The position numbers and the translations under genes were made by a program. The notes under the pieces were generated by a model. It made no database searches, was not told the DNA's origin, and saw only the letters and a list, made by a program, of their open reading frames with translations. From Ampullaceana balthica (Eukaryota; Mollusca; Gastropoda; Lymnaeidae), in assembly GCA_944989445.1 (NCBI GenBank), contig CALYLW010000124.1, positions 861,001 through 925,000 of the forward strand: DNA of 64,000 nucleotides, written 5' to 3'. Below, one piece after another: positions 10,773-20,873 of the stretch (positions are counted from its first letter, which is position 1; the number at the start of each line of letters is the position of its first letter).

Positions 10773-11568
10773 ATGTCAGTGGCTCCCAAAGTGGTTCCTA
10801 CAGACCCCCAGGGGTCCCCAGGACCATTCAGGGGTCCGTGGAAAATTAAAATTGATTTGGGGGTCCCTGAACAACGTCAGGGTCCGCACAAGGTTTAATA
10901 TAAAATAATAAAATTTTGATCCATTTTAATTAGTATGGAAATTAAAATAAATAACAATAAATAAAATAGTATCTGAATGCTTTTTCTACTAATTAAATAA
11001 CTATCTTAGGTACTGTCAGTCATGGATTACAATGTTGTTTTATCCAGAAATGAAAGTAGAGCTACATTAAATTACAAAGCTGTAACCAATCATAATAGTG
11101 GGTTTGTTGAAAGCTCAAGCTTGATGCGTAAAAAATGGGAAATTCCTATAAGTGGATCAGAAAAATACAATTTTTAACGCGAATCAAGGAGGGTTGCAGG
11201 TTTGGGTAATTTTCGATGTGTGAAGTAATATTTATCTAAATTTTTTCCCATCATAATTTTTTTCAAAAGGGCTTTGCTGCAGCATGCCATTGAAAAGGTT
11301 AATAGTTATTTAATATTAGCAGTGGTTTGTTACATCAGATAAGAGAATGAGTCAGCCGAAGAAAAAATGCCGACAATACAGTGTTGAAAAAATGAGCTGA
11401 AAGTTACAATTTACAAAATTTCCCAGTTTTTTAAAGAGCCAATAACATGAGTTTTGAAAATAAAATGATATAATTATTAGTATTTTGCATGAAACTGGAG
11501 AGCCGCAACTTGACATCGAAAGAGCCGCATGCAGCTCGCGAGCCACGGGTTGACGACACCTGCTTTAA
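10773..11568. mobile_element. hAT-like relic(s)
   Basis: The left edge reads CAGTGGCTCCCAAAGTGG and has GGGGTCC repeats. The right edge reads, reverse complemented, CAGGTGTCGTCAACCCGTGG followed by GCTCGCGAGC and GCATGCGGCTC, a widespread hAT end. The two ends do not pair, so this may be two truncated elements side by side. No target duplication found. Confidence 0.4.
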
Positions 11569-11620
11569 CTAATTGAGTTTGTAACACGATGTACCATTGT
11601 ATGTGCTATTTAGAATATAC

Positions 11621-12299
11621 TAGGGCTGTTATCGATTAATTTAAATTTAATCGTTAACTTTTGAACAATTAAGGATTACTTAATTGTTAATTTCGATTAA
11701 AGCCAAAAATAGAAATTTATGACATGAAACTGAACATTTCAAGTGAAGTAACAAAAAAAAGGTAATTTAAAAAAAAATTATTGAGTTATTTCCCCTGTCT
11801 CACAGATATTGACAATTAAGAATATTTTGAACTAACTTTATGACAATGTGTTGATACTTGATCGGATGTTTGTACTGAAGGTGGTACGTCAGCGATGTAT
11901 TTGATCCTTTAAAAGAGAATTGTTTATGGCAGTGAACACAGTAAACTTTTTCACCATCTTCGACTTTGCCATCCGCAGTTAGCTTAAAAACAAAATTTTT
12001 GCTCAACTTACTAGTTATATGTCAAAATTTTACTACGCTGGTGCTGTCAGCCATTTTGTAGTTGACGTCTGCCGGTCCACATAAATTAATAAAGTAAATT
12101 ATAATATTACGTGGGAGAAGTTTGTACGTAAAAAAAAATATAAATTATTATTAATAATTAAAAATTTATTAATAAAAAAAATTTAAAATATAAATATTTT
12201 CTTTAAATTTAATCAAATTTTTATCGATTAAAATAATTTTTATCGATAAAAAATTTTAACGATTAATTTAGAAATTAATAGTTAATTTCCGCAGCCCTA
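11621..12299 (-). mobile_element. BED-finger hAT deletion derivative, copy 1
   Basis: The 8-bp duplication GAATATAC (11613-11620 and 12300-12307) flanks TIRs TAGGGCTGTTATCG and, reverse complemented, TAGGGCTGCGGAAATTAAC. Inside, the minus strand at 11800-12006 still encodes a BED zinc finger (NFVFKLTADGKVEDGEKVYC, VHCHKQFSFKGSNTSLTYHL), the N-terminal DNA-binding domain of a ZBED-like hAT transposase. The RNase H-like catalytic part is gone. Related copies: 24911-25288, 40584-41195, 56790-57622. Confidence 0.92.
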
Positions 12300-12786
12300 G
12301 AATATACCCATTAAAATATCAATACAGTGACACCTCGAGATATGCGTTTAATTTGTTCTGTAACCTTTCTCGTATGTCAATTTGCTCAGATCTCAAAGCA
12401 TTTTCCCCATTGAAATTAATTGAAATGCCATTAATCCGTTCCAGCCAAAAATTTGCTACCCCTAATTGTTTTTGTTACGTGTTTTTGAATAAGAAAAATG
12501 TATTTATAAATGACAAATATGGTATTAAAAACATAATAAAAGAGAATGTAATGCAAAAAAAAACTGGGTTTTATAAAGTGTACATACATATTTGTATTTT
12601 GGTCACTTAAATGTAACTTACACACAACTTAAATGCTACTGTATGCTTAATTTTAGTCACTGCTTTTCTTTTCACTGGTCTTGGCTTTTTTCTCGCCGGA
12701 TTAAAAAAAAGTTATAATTAATTATTCATTGTTTTAAACTGTCCAAGGAGGATTGTTTCTTCCTCCCTTTCAGAATGCTGCGGAAA

Positions 12787-13056
12787 TCTTATCTATACAG
12801 ACGCTCCTTCTATGCAGAAGATAATTGCGTCCACAGACCATGACAGATGATATGTTGGCAAGTGAAGCAGCGTTCACATGCCACGGCTTTGTGGCTTCCA
12901 CACATTACCCAGCCGCCTAACTAGTGTTAGGTACCCATTCGGAGCTGGGTGACTCAGGGACGCCCTAAACCCCGGGAACAAATCCTTGCCTTCACCTGGA
13001 TTCGAACCCAAGACCATCGGTACGCCAGTCGAGCGCGCTGCCACTCGACCACCGCG
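12787..13056 (-). mobile_element. tRNA-derived SINE, copy 2 (SINE-A)
   Basis: Reverse complement of the 5855-6141 element: A box GTGGTCGAGTGG, B box GGTTCGAATCC, the same body and the same GGAGCGTCTGTATAGATAAG tail at the low-coordinate end. Confidence 0.88.
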
Positions 13057-13759
13057 TCCCTATGAGTTATGCAAGTGTCATTAAATAGCTCCGATGCACG
13101 ACCAGTTGCAACTTTTTTAATAAACAGATTCAATATAGCACAAGAGTTGGTCACATAATTTGTCAATCTAGTCTTTTTTTAGTCAAATTGTTTTGTTTCC
13201 TTTTTATTATTTAATCACTGGTTGAGGTCAAGTTTAGCTAATCTACTTCTTATCCTGTGTCAATAGAATGCATAATCGGAAGATTATCTAAAACTTGACC
13301 TCACCCATTGTAAATGAAAAGGTAGCAGATAAATGATGTGTATTATATAATTGTCGAGCCACGTAAATGTCTATCTGAGACCAAAAATGATATAGACAAG
13401 AAAAAGGAGTAGCTGGAAGGAGGGTAACAAATCTGCGTCCCTTTGCTGCAAGCTGTGACTCTTTTTTAAAAAGAAAATCTTACTCCCCCCATCCCACTGT
13501 GGAGGGAGTAACGTGAGTGTGTGTGTGGGGGGGGGGTCCCTCAGTGGTGTCGGTATGTCAAAGCCTAGTTGGCTTCCTTTCATATGAAACATCAGACACC
13601 GTCTCTCTTTCCTGTCAAGCCTTCTAGCAGGGATGGCTGCCCCCCCCCCTCAATATCAACATTGTCCTTAATTAATCTGCGCCTATTAGTTATTACGCCA
13701 TTTTCTCTAACTTGAAAACTCTGTATTATTAGACACGCTGTCGCTTCAGCTCAGTATGC
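13057..13759. other. No gene seen
   Basis: Interior of the possible pogo-like composite. It contains short G-runs and C-runs (13527-13538, 13639-13650) and no convincing coding sequence. Confidence 0.35.
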
Positions 13760-13946
13760 CAGTGCTTCTCAAACTTTTTAGTATGGCGGACCGGCAGTAA
13801 TTTTTTTCCATTGCACCAGGGACCGGTGCACTATTTTCCCTGCACTGACAATTTTCTTCTGTCCTTTTTTGATAACTTCTGCGGACCGGCGGCGGATAGT
13901 CCACGGACCGGCGGCGGTCCGCGGACCACCACTTTGAGAAGCACTG
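13760..13946. mobile_element. hAT MITE (187 bp), CAGTGCTTCTCAAA family, copy 1
   Basis: Perfect 8-bp duplication CAGTATGC (13752-13759 and 13947-13954). TIRs are CAGTGCTTCTCAAACTTTTT and, reverse complemented, CAGTGCTTCTCAAAGTGG. The interior is rich in GGACCGGCGGCGG. A 264-bp relative lies at 21761-22024. It is non-coding. Confidence 0.92.
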
Positions 13947-14174
13947 CAGTATGCTACACATCATCCACACAAGCTTAGTGAAACGTGCAATTTTATTTTT
14001 CATTATTTTAATTAAAAATAGTGCAATAGTTATTATTTTTAATTTCATCTACATTACTGTATAACTGTATATTTATTTTTAAAAAGTTTTTATGTATTTA
14101 TGCTTAAAATAATATGACAAAGGTTTAAATTAGCAAACATCTTTGGGTCTGGAATGGATTAATTCAATTTATAT

Positions 14175-15830
14175 AGGCTAATATCAGGGTTGTTAACAAT
14201 ACTAAAAAAAATTATGGGCAATACCAATACAAATACTGCCTGCAAAATCTATTGGCAATACCAATACCTATACAATTTTAAAACCAGTATTGCAATACCA
14301 ATATTTATTTATTATTGCCTTACCAATACCAATATGTGGGTCATTCGACGAATAAAACGCAAATACGTAATTCATCCCTCTATATCACTTACATCGATAA
14401 ACGATAACAACATTTTTGGCTAATTTAGACAATGTATTTTTAACCAAATTTTGTTCAATAGTTAACACTTGCTTTATCAGTTTTCCTCAAAGCATTCAAA
14501 AGTCTTTGACAACATATTAAATAAGTCGGTATACCTTAACGTCCTTAAGCAACAAGATGTATACTGTACACATATTGTGAATGGATTGATGGATGAATGA
14601 AGCAAATGACTGTCATAGAAAAGCAAATGATACATAAACGGTTAAACATCAAACTGTAGTAAAAAACAGTCAGACCAAGTCAGTGGATTGCATCACATCT
14701 GGAAAACTAACGATGAACGATGAATTTTAGTAGAGTTCACAGGGTAACGCCACCTATTTGGTCGTTACCACTTAGCCAGGCGAAGAAAAGTAACCATTTC
14801 AAAATGCGCACTGCTCAGTCGTGAACGAAGAGGGTAAAATACTCGTCCTCCTAATGAAAACAACCTTTCAACAGTAGCGCTTGAAGGAAGTCCTGTATTC
14901 AGGTCTATGTATATTTTAAGGATATGTGGATAGGCATCCAATGATGCAATACTGTCTGAAGTGTCTGCCAAGTAATTATTAATTTCTTGATTCACATCAG
15001 GTGAATCATTCACACGATGTCGTCTGGCTGACAATCCAGCGAAGAAGTCTGGCTGATTATCTGTACCATCAGCAGCAGCCGATGTCGCTTTCTGATCATC
15101 AGTAGGAGCAACCAACAGTGATTGTGAAACACATCTCTTCAGTGCTTCAATAAGATGCAAACGCTGTAAATCATCATCTATCCAGTCCAATTTGAATTTG
15201 GGATGTACAACGGATGCCAGCTGAGCATCAATGCTGTCAAACATGTTTGAAAATCTTCTATCGATGGCATTCAAAAGACATGAAGCTAATGGAGAACAAA
15301 TTACGAGCCGATCATTCTTTCCTTGATCAAGAAACACTTTTAACTGAGCCTTCATCACGACAAGTGTTGGTAGAAGGAAACCAAGTCCAATGTCTCTTTT
15401 AGTTTCACCCTGCAAAATATCTAGTCCACAGCAAACAGGCTTCATAACAGCAACATACTCTTTAACAAATGTTTTCTGTACAGGCTGTAGTCTTTTGATA
15501 TCAAGTTCATCACAAAGTTTGTCAAACTTAACTTCCGTCACTGTTCAATGATCATTGCCAAAGATATCATATATGATATGATTTCTATTATCATTCATTT
15601 CATTGATCAGTCTCATTCAAAAATTGTTTGGCTCGCAAGATGGCGACACCAAGGAAAAATTTATTATATTCAGCATTATTCACAACCAATGTTTTAGAGA
15701 ATTTATTGAATATTGCTTTTAGTATTGGTTAAAAATCAATACCAATATCAAAAATAATTATTGGCAATACCAATATCAAATTTCAAGAAGTATTGCAATA
15801 TCGTCCCAATACTTAAAAAAGTTATAATAT
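14175..15830 (-). pseudogene. hAT transposon remnant with transposase C-terminal half (258-codon open frame)
   Basis: The minus-strand frame 14765-15541 (258 codons, no in-frame stop) ends with a classic hAT dimerisation region: LPSSATVERLFSLGGRVFYP then LRSRLSSAHFEMVTFLRLAK. The rest (for example KPVCCGLDILQGETKRDIGL) fits the helical part after the RNase H-like fold. There is no ATG at its start; the frame opens at GTG after a TGA, next to an AG that could be a splice acceptor. The N-terminal catalytic residues are not present nearby. The left edge resembles a hAT end (CAGGGTTGTTAACAATACT); flanking sequence is rich in CAATACCAATA repeats on both sides. No clear target duplication. Confidence 0.82.
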
Positions 15831-16199
15831 ATATAAAAAAAATGATGATCCATTCGTACAAATCGCGATTCGAACTGCCTACTGGAACGGATTGTGTATG
15901 AATAGCGAGGTTCCACTGTATTTCAATTAGTTTAATAAGTAAACTGTAGGATGCCGAACCTTTATTAGCTTGTGTGTCAGTATTTTCAATTTCAAAATAT
16001 AATTATGGCCGAGTACTAAGTAGGTCTCTTTGTGACATAGCTATTTTGTAATGGCTTATAGTTACAGGCTGTCATGTCTATAACATGCCATACACAATGG
16101 TCTTGCGCTTTTTTAAAGTGTCACGCAAGGGATAGATTCACCATCGATTAATTACTAGCGACCAATGTTCTTGAAACTAGTCTTGTTTTTGCACTTTAT

Positions 16200-16690
16200 A
16201 TTAGGGACCGTGCATAAACGATGTCACGCGATTTTGGTAGATTTTTTTTAACCCCCCCCCCTCGTCACACGTCGTGACAAAAAGTTAGACCCGCCCCCCT
16301 CCAATATGACGTCTCAAAGTCCCCCCCCTCCCCCATTAAAGCAATTTTTCTATTTGAAAATGAGCCTGTTTAAAACACTTTTTTGTCATTTAAGTATGTA
16401 TTTAGTGTTAGGCTCCACTCTAAACTCTAATATTGTTACACGCGTGAAGCCCATGTGAAACGTCATTAAATAAATTGTAAACAATCAAATATTTAAGTGG
16501 AAGTTTTATTTTAAGTTGTGCGTTTTGACGTGACGGTACATTTCTTAAACACCCCCTCCCCCTCGTCACAAAAGGTCGACCCCTTCCCCTAGGTGCGTGA
16601 CGGCCCCTTAGCAACAACCCAATAGAAGGATTACTACTAAGTCCATAAAGTACGTCACGCTATTTTTGACCCCACCCCCCCTAAAGTTAT
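16200..16690. repeat. C-rich interspersed repeat with GTCACGC motifs
   Basis: Contains GGGACCGTGCATAAACGATG-type and CATAAAGTACGTCACGC motifs, repeated CGTCACAA words and several poly-C runs. It resembles a degenerate DNA-transposon repeat, family not identified. No gene. Confidence 0.4.
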
Positions 16691-16802
16691 TCACACTTTC
16701 GAAAAAAAATTAAAATTAACACCTAATTAAAATATTTAATTTAATACTTAAATTACTCTTCACTAGTAAACTGTATTAAAATATAAAATTTCCACTTAAA
16801 AG

Positions 16803-17057
16803 TAGGGATGTACCGCATTCAAAATTCTGAAATCCGGCCGGGGCTGAATTTACCCGGATTTATAAAGTGAAATCCGGCTGGAGCCGGAATCAGATTTGTT
16901 GAAATGGCCGGATTCCGGATTTGCCGGAGCCAATATGAATATATATATAAATTAAGGAACTTCAGGCCAGCCGGATTTATGAAGTGAAACCTGCGAAGCT
17001 GGAGTTTTAAAAATAGCCGGATTCCGGATTTGCCGGAGCTGGAGCCGAAATCCCGTA
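16803..17057. mobile_element. hAT MITE (255 bp), TAGGGATGTACCG family
   Basis: Perfect 8-bp duplication CTTAAAAG (16795-16802 and 17058-17065). The ends are TAGGGATGTACCGC and, reverse complemented, TACGGGATTTCGGC. The interior repeats GCCGGATTCCGGATTTGCCG twice, 120 bp apart. Confidence 0.85.
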
Positions 17058-17214
17058 CTTAAAAGAACAATCAGTTTATTAAAATGACTTTAATAGTAGA
17101 ATAGTTAATTGTCAACCCTTGTCACAGTTATTCAAGGAAACAGTAACTCAATCTAGATCGAATTTGAAAACAAAAATTGCAAATAATAAAATATTTTATA
17201 AAATATTTGTTTTA

Positions 17215-17300
17215 AAAAGGACACGCTTTTAACATAATCACTACTTTTAGTTATGTCTCATATATAAGGGATTTATAGTCAAATACTGTTTTTACAGCTA
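17215..17300 (+). repeat. Repeat R, 3' end fragment
   Basis: Ends with CTCATATATAAGGGATTTAT, the same terminus as the fuller R copies downstream. Confidence 0.55.
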
Positions 17301-17349
17301 TTTTTAAAACTTATAATTAAAAACTCTTTACAATTCACGTCTGACGCCC

Positions 17350-17414
17350 ACACATCTTTTTTAAAATCCCTTATATTAAATTCACCGCCGTCTCTCTCTC
17401 TCTCTGTCTGTCGT

Positions 17415-17483
<69 letters not shown>

Positions 17484-17950
17484 TGGGCGGGCGGAAAAAA
17501 CAAAAGTAAAAATTGACCCACTTCCCGTGAAGCCATCGAGCTGAAATTTGGCAAATGGACCCGTGTCACCTAACAATGCATCGTATCAAATTTTCAGATC
17601 GATCGAACGTACAGTAATTAAATTAATGCATTTTTAGTTTATCTCTATACGAGGTATGTAATTCAATTTCACTGTTTGTTATTTTTTTTTCCACTTGATT
17701 GTTAAGTCACGCGTTGACGCGACCCATCGAAGTACCGGCGTGCTTTTGTTTACATTTTACGTGTCACGCTGAGTTCGGTCCAGCGATCGGTGACCAGACC
17801 TTTCCCCTCTCCCAACCCCCTATCCCCCCCCCCGGTTATACAGCAGGAGTTAAGGTAGATACTGTCTGTAAATGTTTGTCGCGTTTGAAGATGATCAATA
17901 CTTTTAATTATGACTCATATATAAGGGATTTATAGTCAAAAACTTTGTTT
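17350..17950 (+). repeat. Repeat R, nearly complete copy with (CT)n tract
   Basis: Runs from AAATCCCTTATATTAA to TATATAAGGGATTTATAG, so the ends are short inverted copies of each other. The body has GACCCACTTCCCGTGA, GAGCTGAAATTTGGCA and GATCGATCGAACGTAC, then TAATTAAATTAATGCATTTT. A (CT)n microsatellite at 17392-17482 expands one copy's CTCTCTGTCTGTC motif. No coding potential. The class is unknown; a Helentron-associated (HINE-type) element is one possibility. Confidence 0.7.
17392..17482. repeat. (CT)n microsatellite
   Basis: An almost pure CT dinucleotide run inside repeat R. Open frames across it (poly-Arg/Glu) are artefacts. Confidence 0.95.
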
Positions 17951-17974
17951 TTGCGGGTTTGTTTTTTACCTCTA

Positions 17975-18287
17975 TTTTTTAATCCCTTATATTAACTTCA
18001 CCGCCGTCTCGTCATCTCTGTCTGTCTTGGGCGGGCGGAAAAACAAAAGTAAAAAAATGACCCACTTCCCGTGATCCGACCGAGCTGAAATTTGGTACAC
18101 GGACCCGTCTCACCTAACAATGCATCATATCAAAATTTCAGATCGATCGAAGGTACCGTAATTAAATTAATGCATTTTTAGTTTATCCTTATATAACGTA
18201 TGTAATTCAAATTCACGGTTTGTTATTGTTTCTTTTCCCACTGTGAGAGTTTGAGTTGACGCTTTGACGTCGACCCATCGAAGTACC
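17975..18287 (+). repeat. Repeat R, second tandem copy, first part (interrupted by a Penelope-like element)
   Basis: Repeats the 17350-17950 sequence in the same orientation from AATCCCTTATATTAAC to GACCCATCGAAGTACC. The rest of the copy (GGCGTGCTTTTGTTTA onward) resumes at 19378 after the insertion. Confidence 0.75.
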
Positions 18288-19369
18288 TGCATAAAATAAA
18301 AACAGGGTATTAGTAGGCCTGACAGGACGTAACACAACAGCGAACGTTTCGGCAAAGAGCCTTCTTCAACGGACAAATAGTACACAAATGAAACGAATAA
18401 AACGAAATAATAGAAAAAAACACTTAGCTGCGGTGAAATCCAAGTAGTCCAGTAAAGATAAAGCAAGGAGAGAAAAGTAAGAGCTTAAATAGGAAAGGAA
18501 AGGGTGGGTGTGGCCAATCAATCAGCTTGTCAGTGCGAACACAACGTTGATCCCATGTGGTGTAAGAGTCCCATATTCATGGATTAGTCTATTCTCTAGA
18601 CTGACCCGGCCGGGTGTGTTTGTACAAGAAACCAAGGCGGTGACAGACATGTCATCGACGCCCATGTGGTCCCGTCCATTGAAGTGTCGGGAGACAGGAC
18701 ACTGTTTGTCTTGTTTAATGGCCCGTACATGTTCCGCGATACGGCAAGAGAGTAACCTCCCCGTTTCACCAATGTACTTCAAAGGACAGCGCTTACACAC
18801 AATGGTGTAGACCACATTGCGGCTAGTACAAAGATAGCCATTCCTAATCTTGAATGTCCCCTTAGGGAAGACAATCTGGTCCGTCTGGGTAACAAAGGGA
18901 CATGTCTTGCAGCGATTACGACCACATGGCTTAGTGCCCAGATGGGAGGACGGAATAAGCAGACGGCTACGAACCAATAGGTCTCGCAGATTTTTGTCCC
19001 TCCTGAATACAATGAGGGGTGGGGTGGAAAATATGTTGTTTGTCTCAGGGTCCGCGAGGAGGATGGTGCGATTTTTCACAAATATTTCCTTTGCTCTGAT
19101 GTTGTGGGGATGGTATGTGAGCACCAATTTGCTCCTTTCATTACTATCACTGGAGCGTGATACAAAGGCGTCGGCACGAGTGAAGTTTTTAACTCGCTGA
19201 AGTGCAGATTGAAGTATAGCTTCAGGGTAAGACCTTTGTCTAAAAAACTCCACCATTTCCAACGCCTTTTCCAAAAAGTCCTCATTAGATTGACACAGCC
19301 TACGGAGGCGAAGGAGTTGTGAAAATGGAATAGAATCCTTACAGGATTTAGGATGAGACGAGGGATAGA
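18288..19369 (-). mobile_element. Penelope-like element, 3' fragment with GIY-YIG endonuclease
   Basis: The minus-strand open frame runs from about 19367 down to 18522. It contains HPKSCKDSIPFSQLLRLRRL (the linker after the RT domain in Penelope-like elements), a Cys-rich stretch (CGRNRCKTCPF), and a GIY-YIG nuclease: CKRCPLKYIGETGRLLSCRI, AEHVRAIKQ, VSRHFNGRDH and ENRLIHEYG. The usual catalytic Arg, His, Glu and Asn positions look preserved. Such elements use the nuclease for target nicking before reverse transcription. The RT domain is missing, so the copy is 5'-truncated. It is flanked by GAAGTACC (18280-18287 and 19370-19377) and splits a copy of repeat R. Confidence 0.92.
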
Positions 19370-19377
19370 GAAGTACC

Positions 19378-19770
19378 GGCGTGCTTTTGTTTATATTTTA
19401 CGTGTCACGCTGAGCTCGGTCAAGCGATCGGTGACCAGACTTTTACCCTAAAATTTTGAGCTCTCTAGGACCATCAGAAGGGGTTTAATCTTACTTTGGC
19501 AAATTTGAAAAATTGCGGACAGACAGACACGAAAGCAAATAATAAAAATAAAATATAGATAAACTAAAAAGTTAAATAATTTGATAACGGTACATTCGAT
19601 CGATCTGAAATTTTGATACAATGCATTGTCATCCAAGATCTATCTGTTGTAAAATGTTGAGATCTCTAGGACCATCAGAAGTGGTTTAATTTTACGTTGG
19701 CAGATTTGAAAAAATTGTGGACAGACAAACAAACAATGCCACAGGAACTAAAGCGAGTTAATAAAACGTG
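19378..19770. repeat. Repeat R remainder (+) and adjoining reverse-orientation R copies
   Basis: 19378-19445 completes the interrupted forward copy. 19446-19530 and 19555-19770 match the 8770-9000 reverse copy (CTAGGACCATCAGAAG, GGACAGAC, GTACATTCGATCGATCTG). Together with the upstream units this forms a cluster of R copies. Confidence 0.6.
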
Positions 19771-20865
19771 GTTAAAATAGACTCGTTTCAGAAAGTTCGC
19801 TGATGCATTCATATTTTACGCACGTTAGTTTTGGTATCATGATCAGAACCACTTGTCCCATATTTAGACCGTCTGCGAATCAGATTCTTTTAATTTATTT
19901 TTGTATGACCTTTGGTGCATTCCTTTTAGACCCATTAATCCACGACATAAACGCATATTTTACGTTGAAAATCTTGTCCCTATTCATTCGTAGTTTCTTT
20001 TACTCTGTACATCCAGTTGTTTTGTGGTTTTTTTTTGCCATTATCAGATCAATATTGATTAAATGAAAATAACATACTGCGTACAGCTGTACACGATAAG
20101 CCTCAGACGTCATATCATATTCCTCTCCTGTTAAGCAATTTTTTTATTTTAATTAAACACGCCAAGTTAATAATAAATTGTTGTGCCGCGTCAAAAACCA
20201 CTTGTCCCGTTGCCTCTTAACAAAGGCACGCCTTCTCATTGCAAAATCATTACGTTACCGTCGTTACCATGGCAACACCAACTCCGGAGATGCCTATTGA
20301 TTTTTTCCCCCTAACCTCAATGTTTTAGATTATTCCCAGCAAGTCCGTTTCGACGCATCCATTTGCTGCGAATGTTTCTGAAGACTCGGAGGCCAACCTT
20401 GCAATGAGAGACGCTGCATTGATTACCGCGTCGCACTTATATATAATAGATTAATATGAACCAAACATGGAGGCGAGATTAACACTTTGTAAGCCTGTTG
20501 ATAACCCAGTAAGACTTTCATACTATTCTGGCTAATCGAAATAAATTTTTACTTGTTGTCCCAGAGAAAATCATGAAGTAAAATGCCCTAAATATCAGGA
20601 TCTATTCCCAATTATTACGCTTTATTAAACACATAATTAAAAGGAATCCAGGGTCACCTAATAATAAGGTAAAGATAAGATATTAATTTTTCTTTACCTA
20701 CGAAAGGAAAATTATTCTAATATTTCTTTCCGTCCCAGTCTCAGCTTATGATAATTAAATAGCTTTAAATTAGATTTAATATTCCTTGGTATCCAACTTT
20801 AAGGTACACCACGCTGTTCCCACCAATTAAAAAAACACATCGTGGTATTGCTCTACACTCTACAT
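19771..20865. other. No gene seen; contains an RFX X-box-like site
   Basis: Apart from the palindromic GTTACCATGGCAAC at 20263-20276, I see no coding sequence or clear repeat. A weak TCTCATTGCAA inverted pair (about 20234 and 20400) hints at an old foldback element. Confidence 0.35.
20263..20276. promoter_or_regulatory. RFX X-box-like palindrome
   Basis: GTTACCATGGCAAC is a full match to the X-box consensus GTTRCCATRGYAAC bound by RFX factors. There is no adjacent ciliary gene, so this may be chance or transposon-borne. Confidence 0.25.
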
Positions 20866-20873
20866 GTTCCCAC

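Larger units (their letters stand above)
12325..15918. mobile_element. Possible pogo/Tigger-like element split by nested insertions
   Basis: The left end CAGTGACACCTCGAGATATG and the right end (reverse complement) CAGTGGAACCTCGC resemble each other and the CAGTGGAACCTCG ends of pogo-like elements. Both are preceded or followed by TA (12323-12324 and 15919-15920). The 3.6-kb interior is mostly other elements: a SINE, a hAT MITE and a hAT gene remnant. The TIRs are degenerate, so this composite is tentative. Confidence 0.4.

Noticed and set aside
17279..17576. Arg/Glu-rich open frames
   Set aside because: Products of the (CT)n microsatellite in repeat R.
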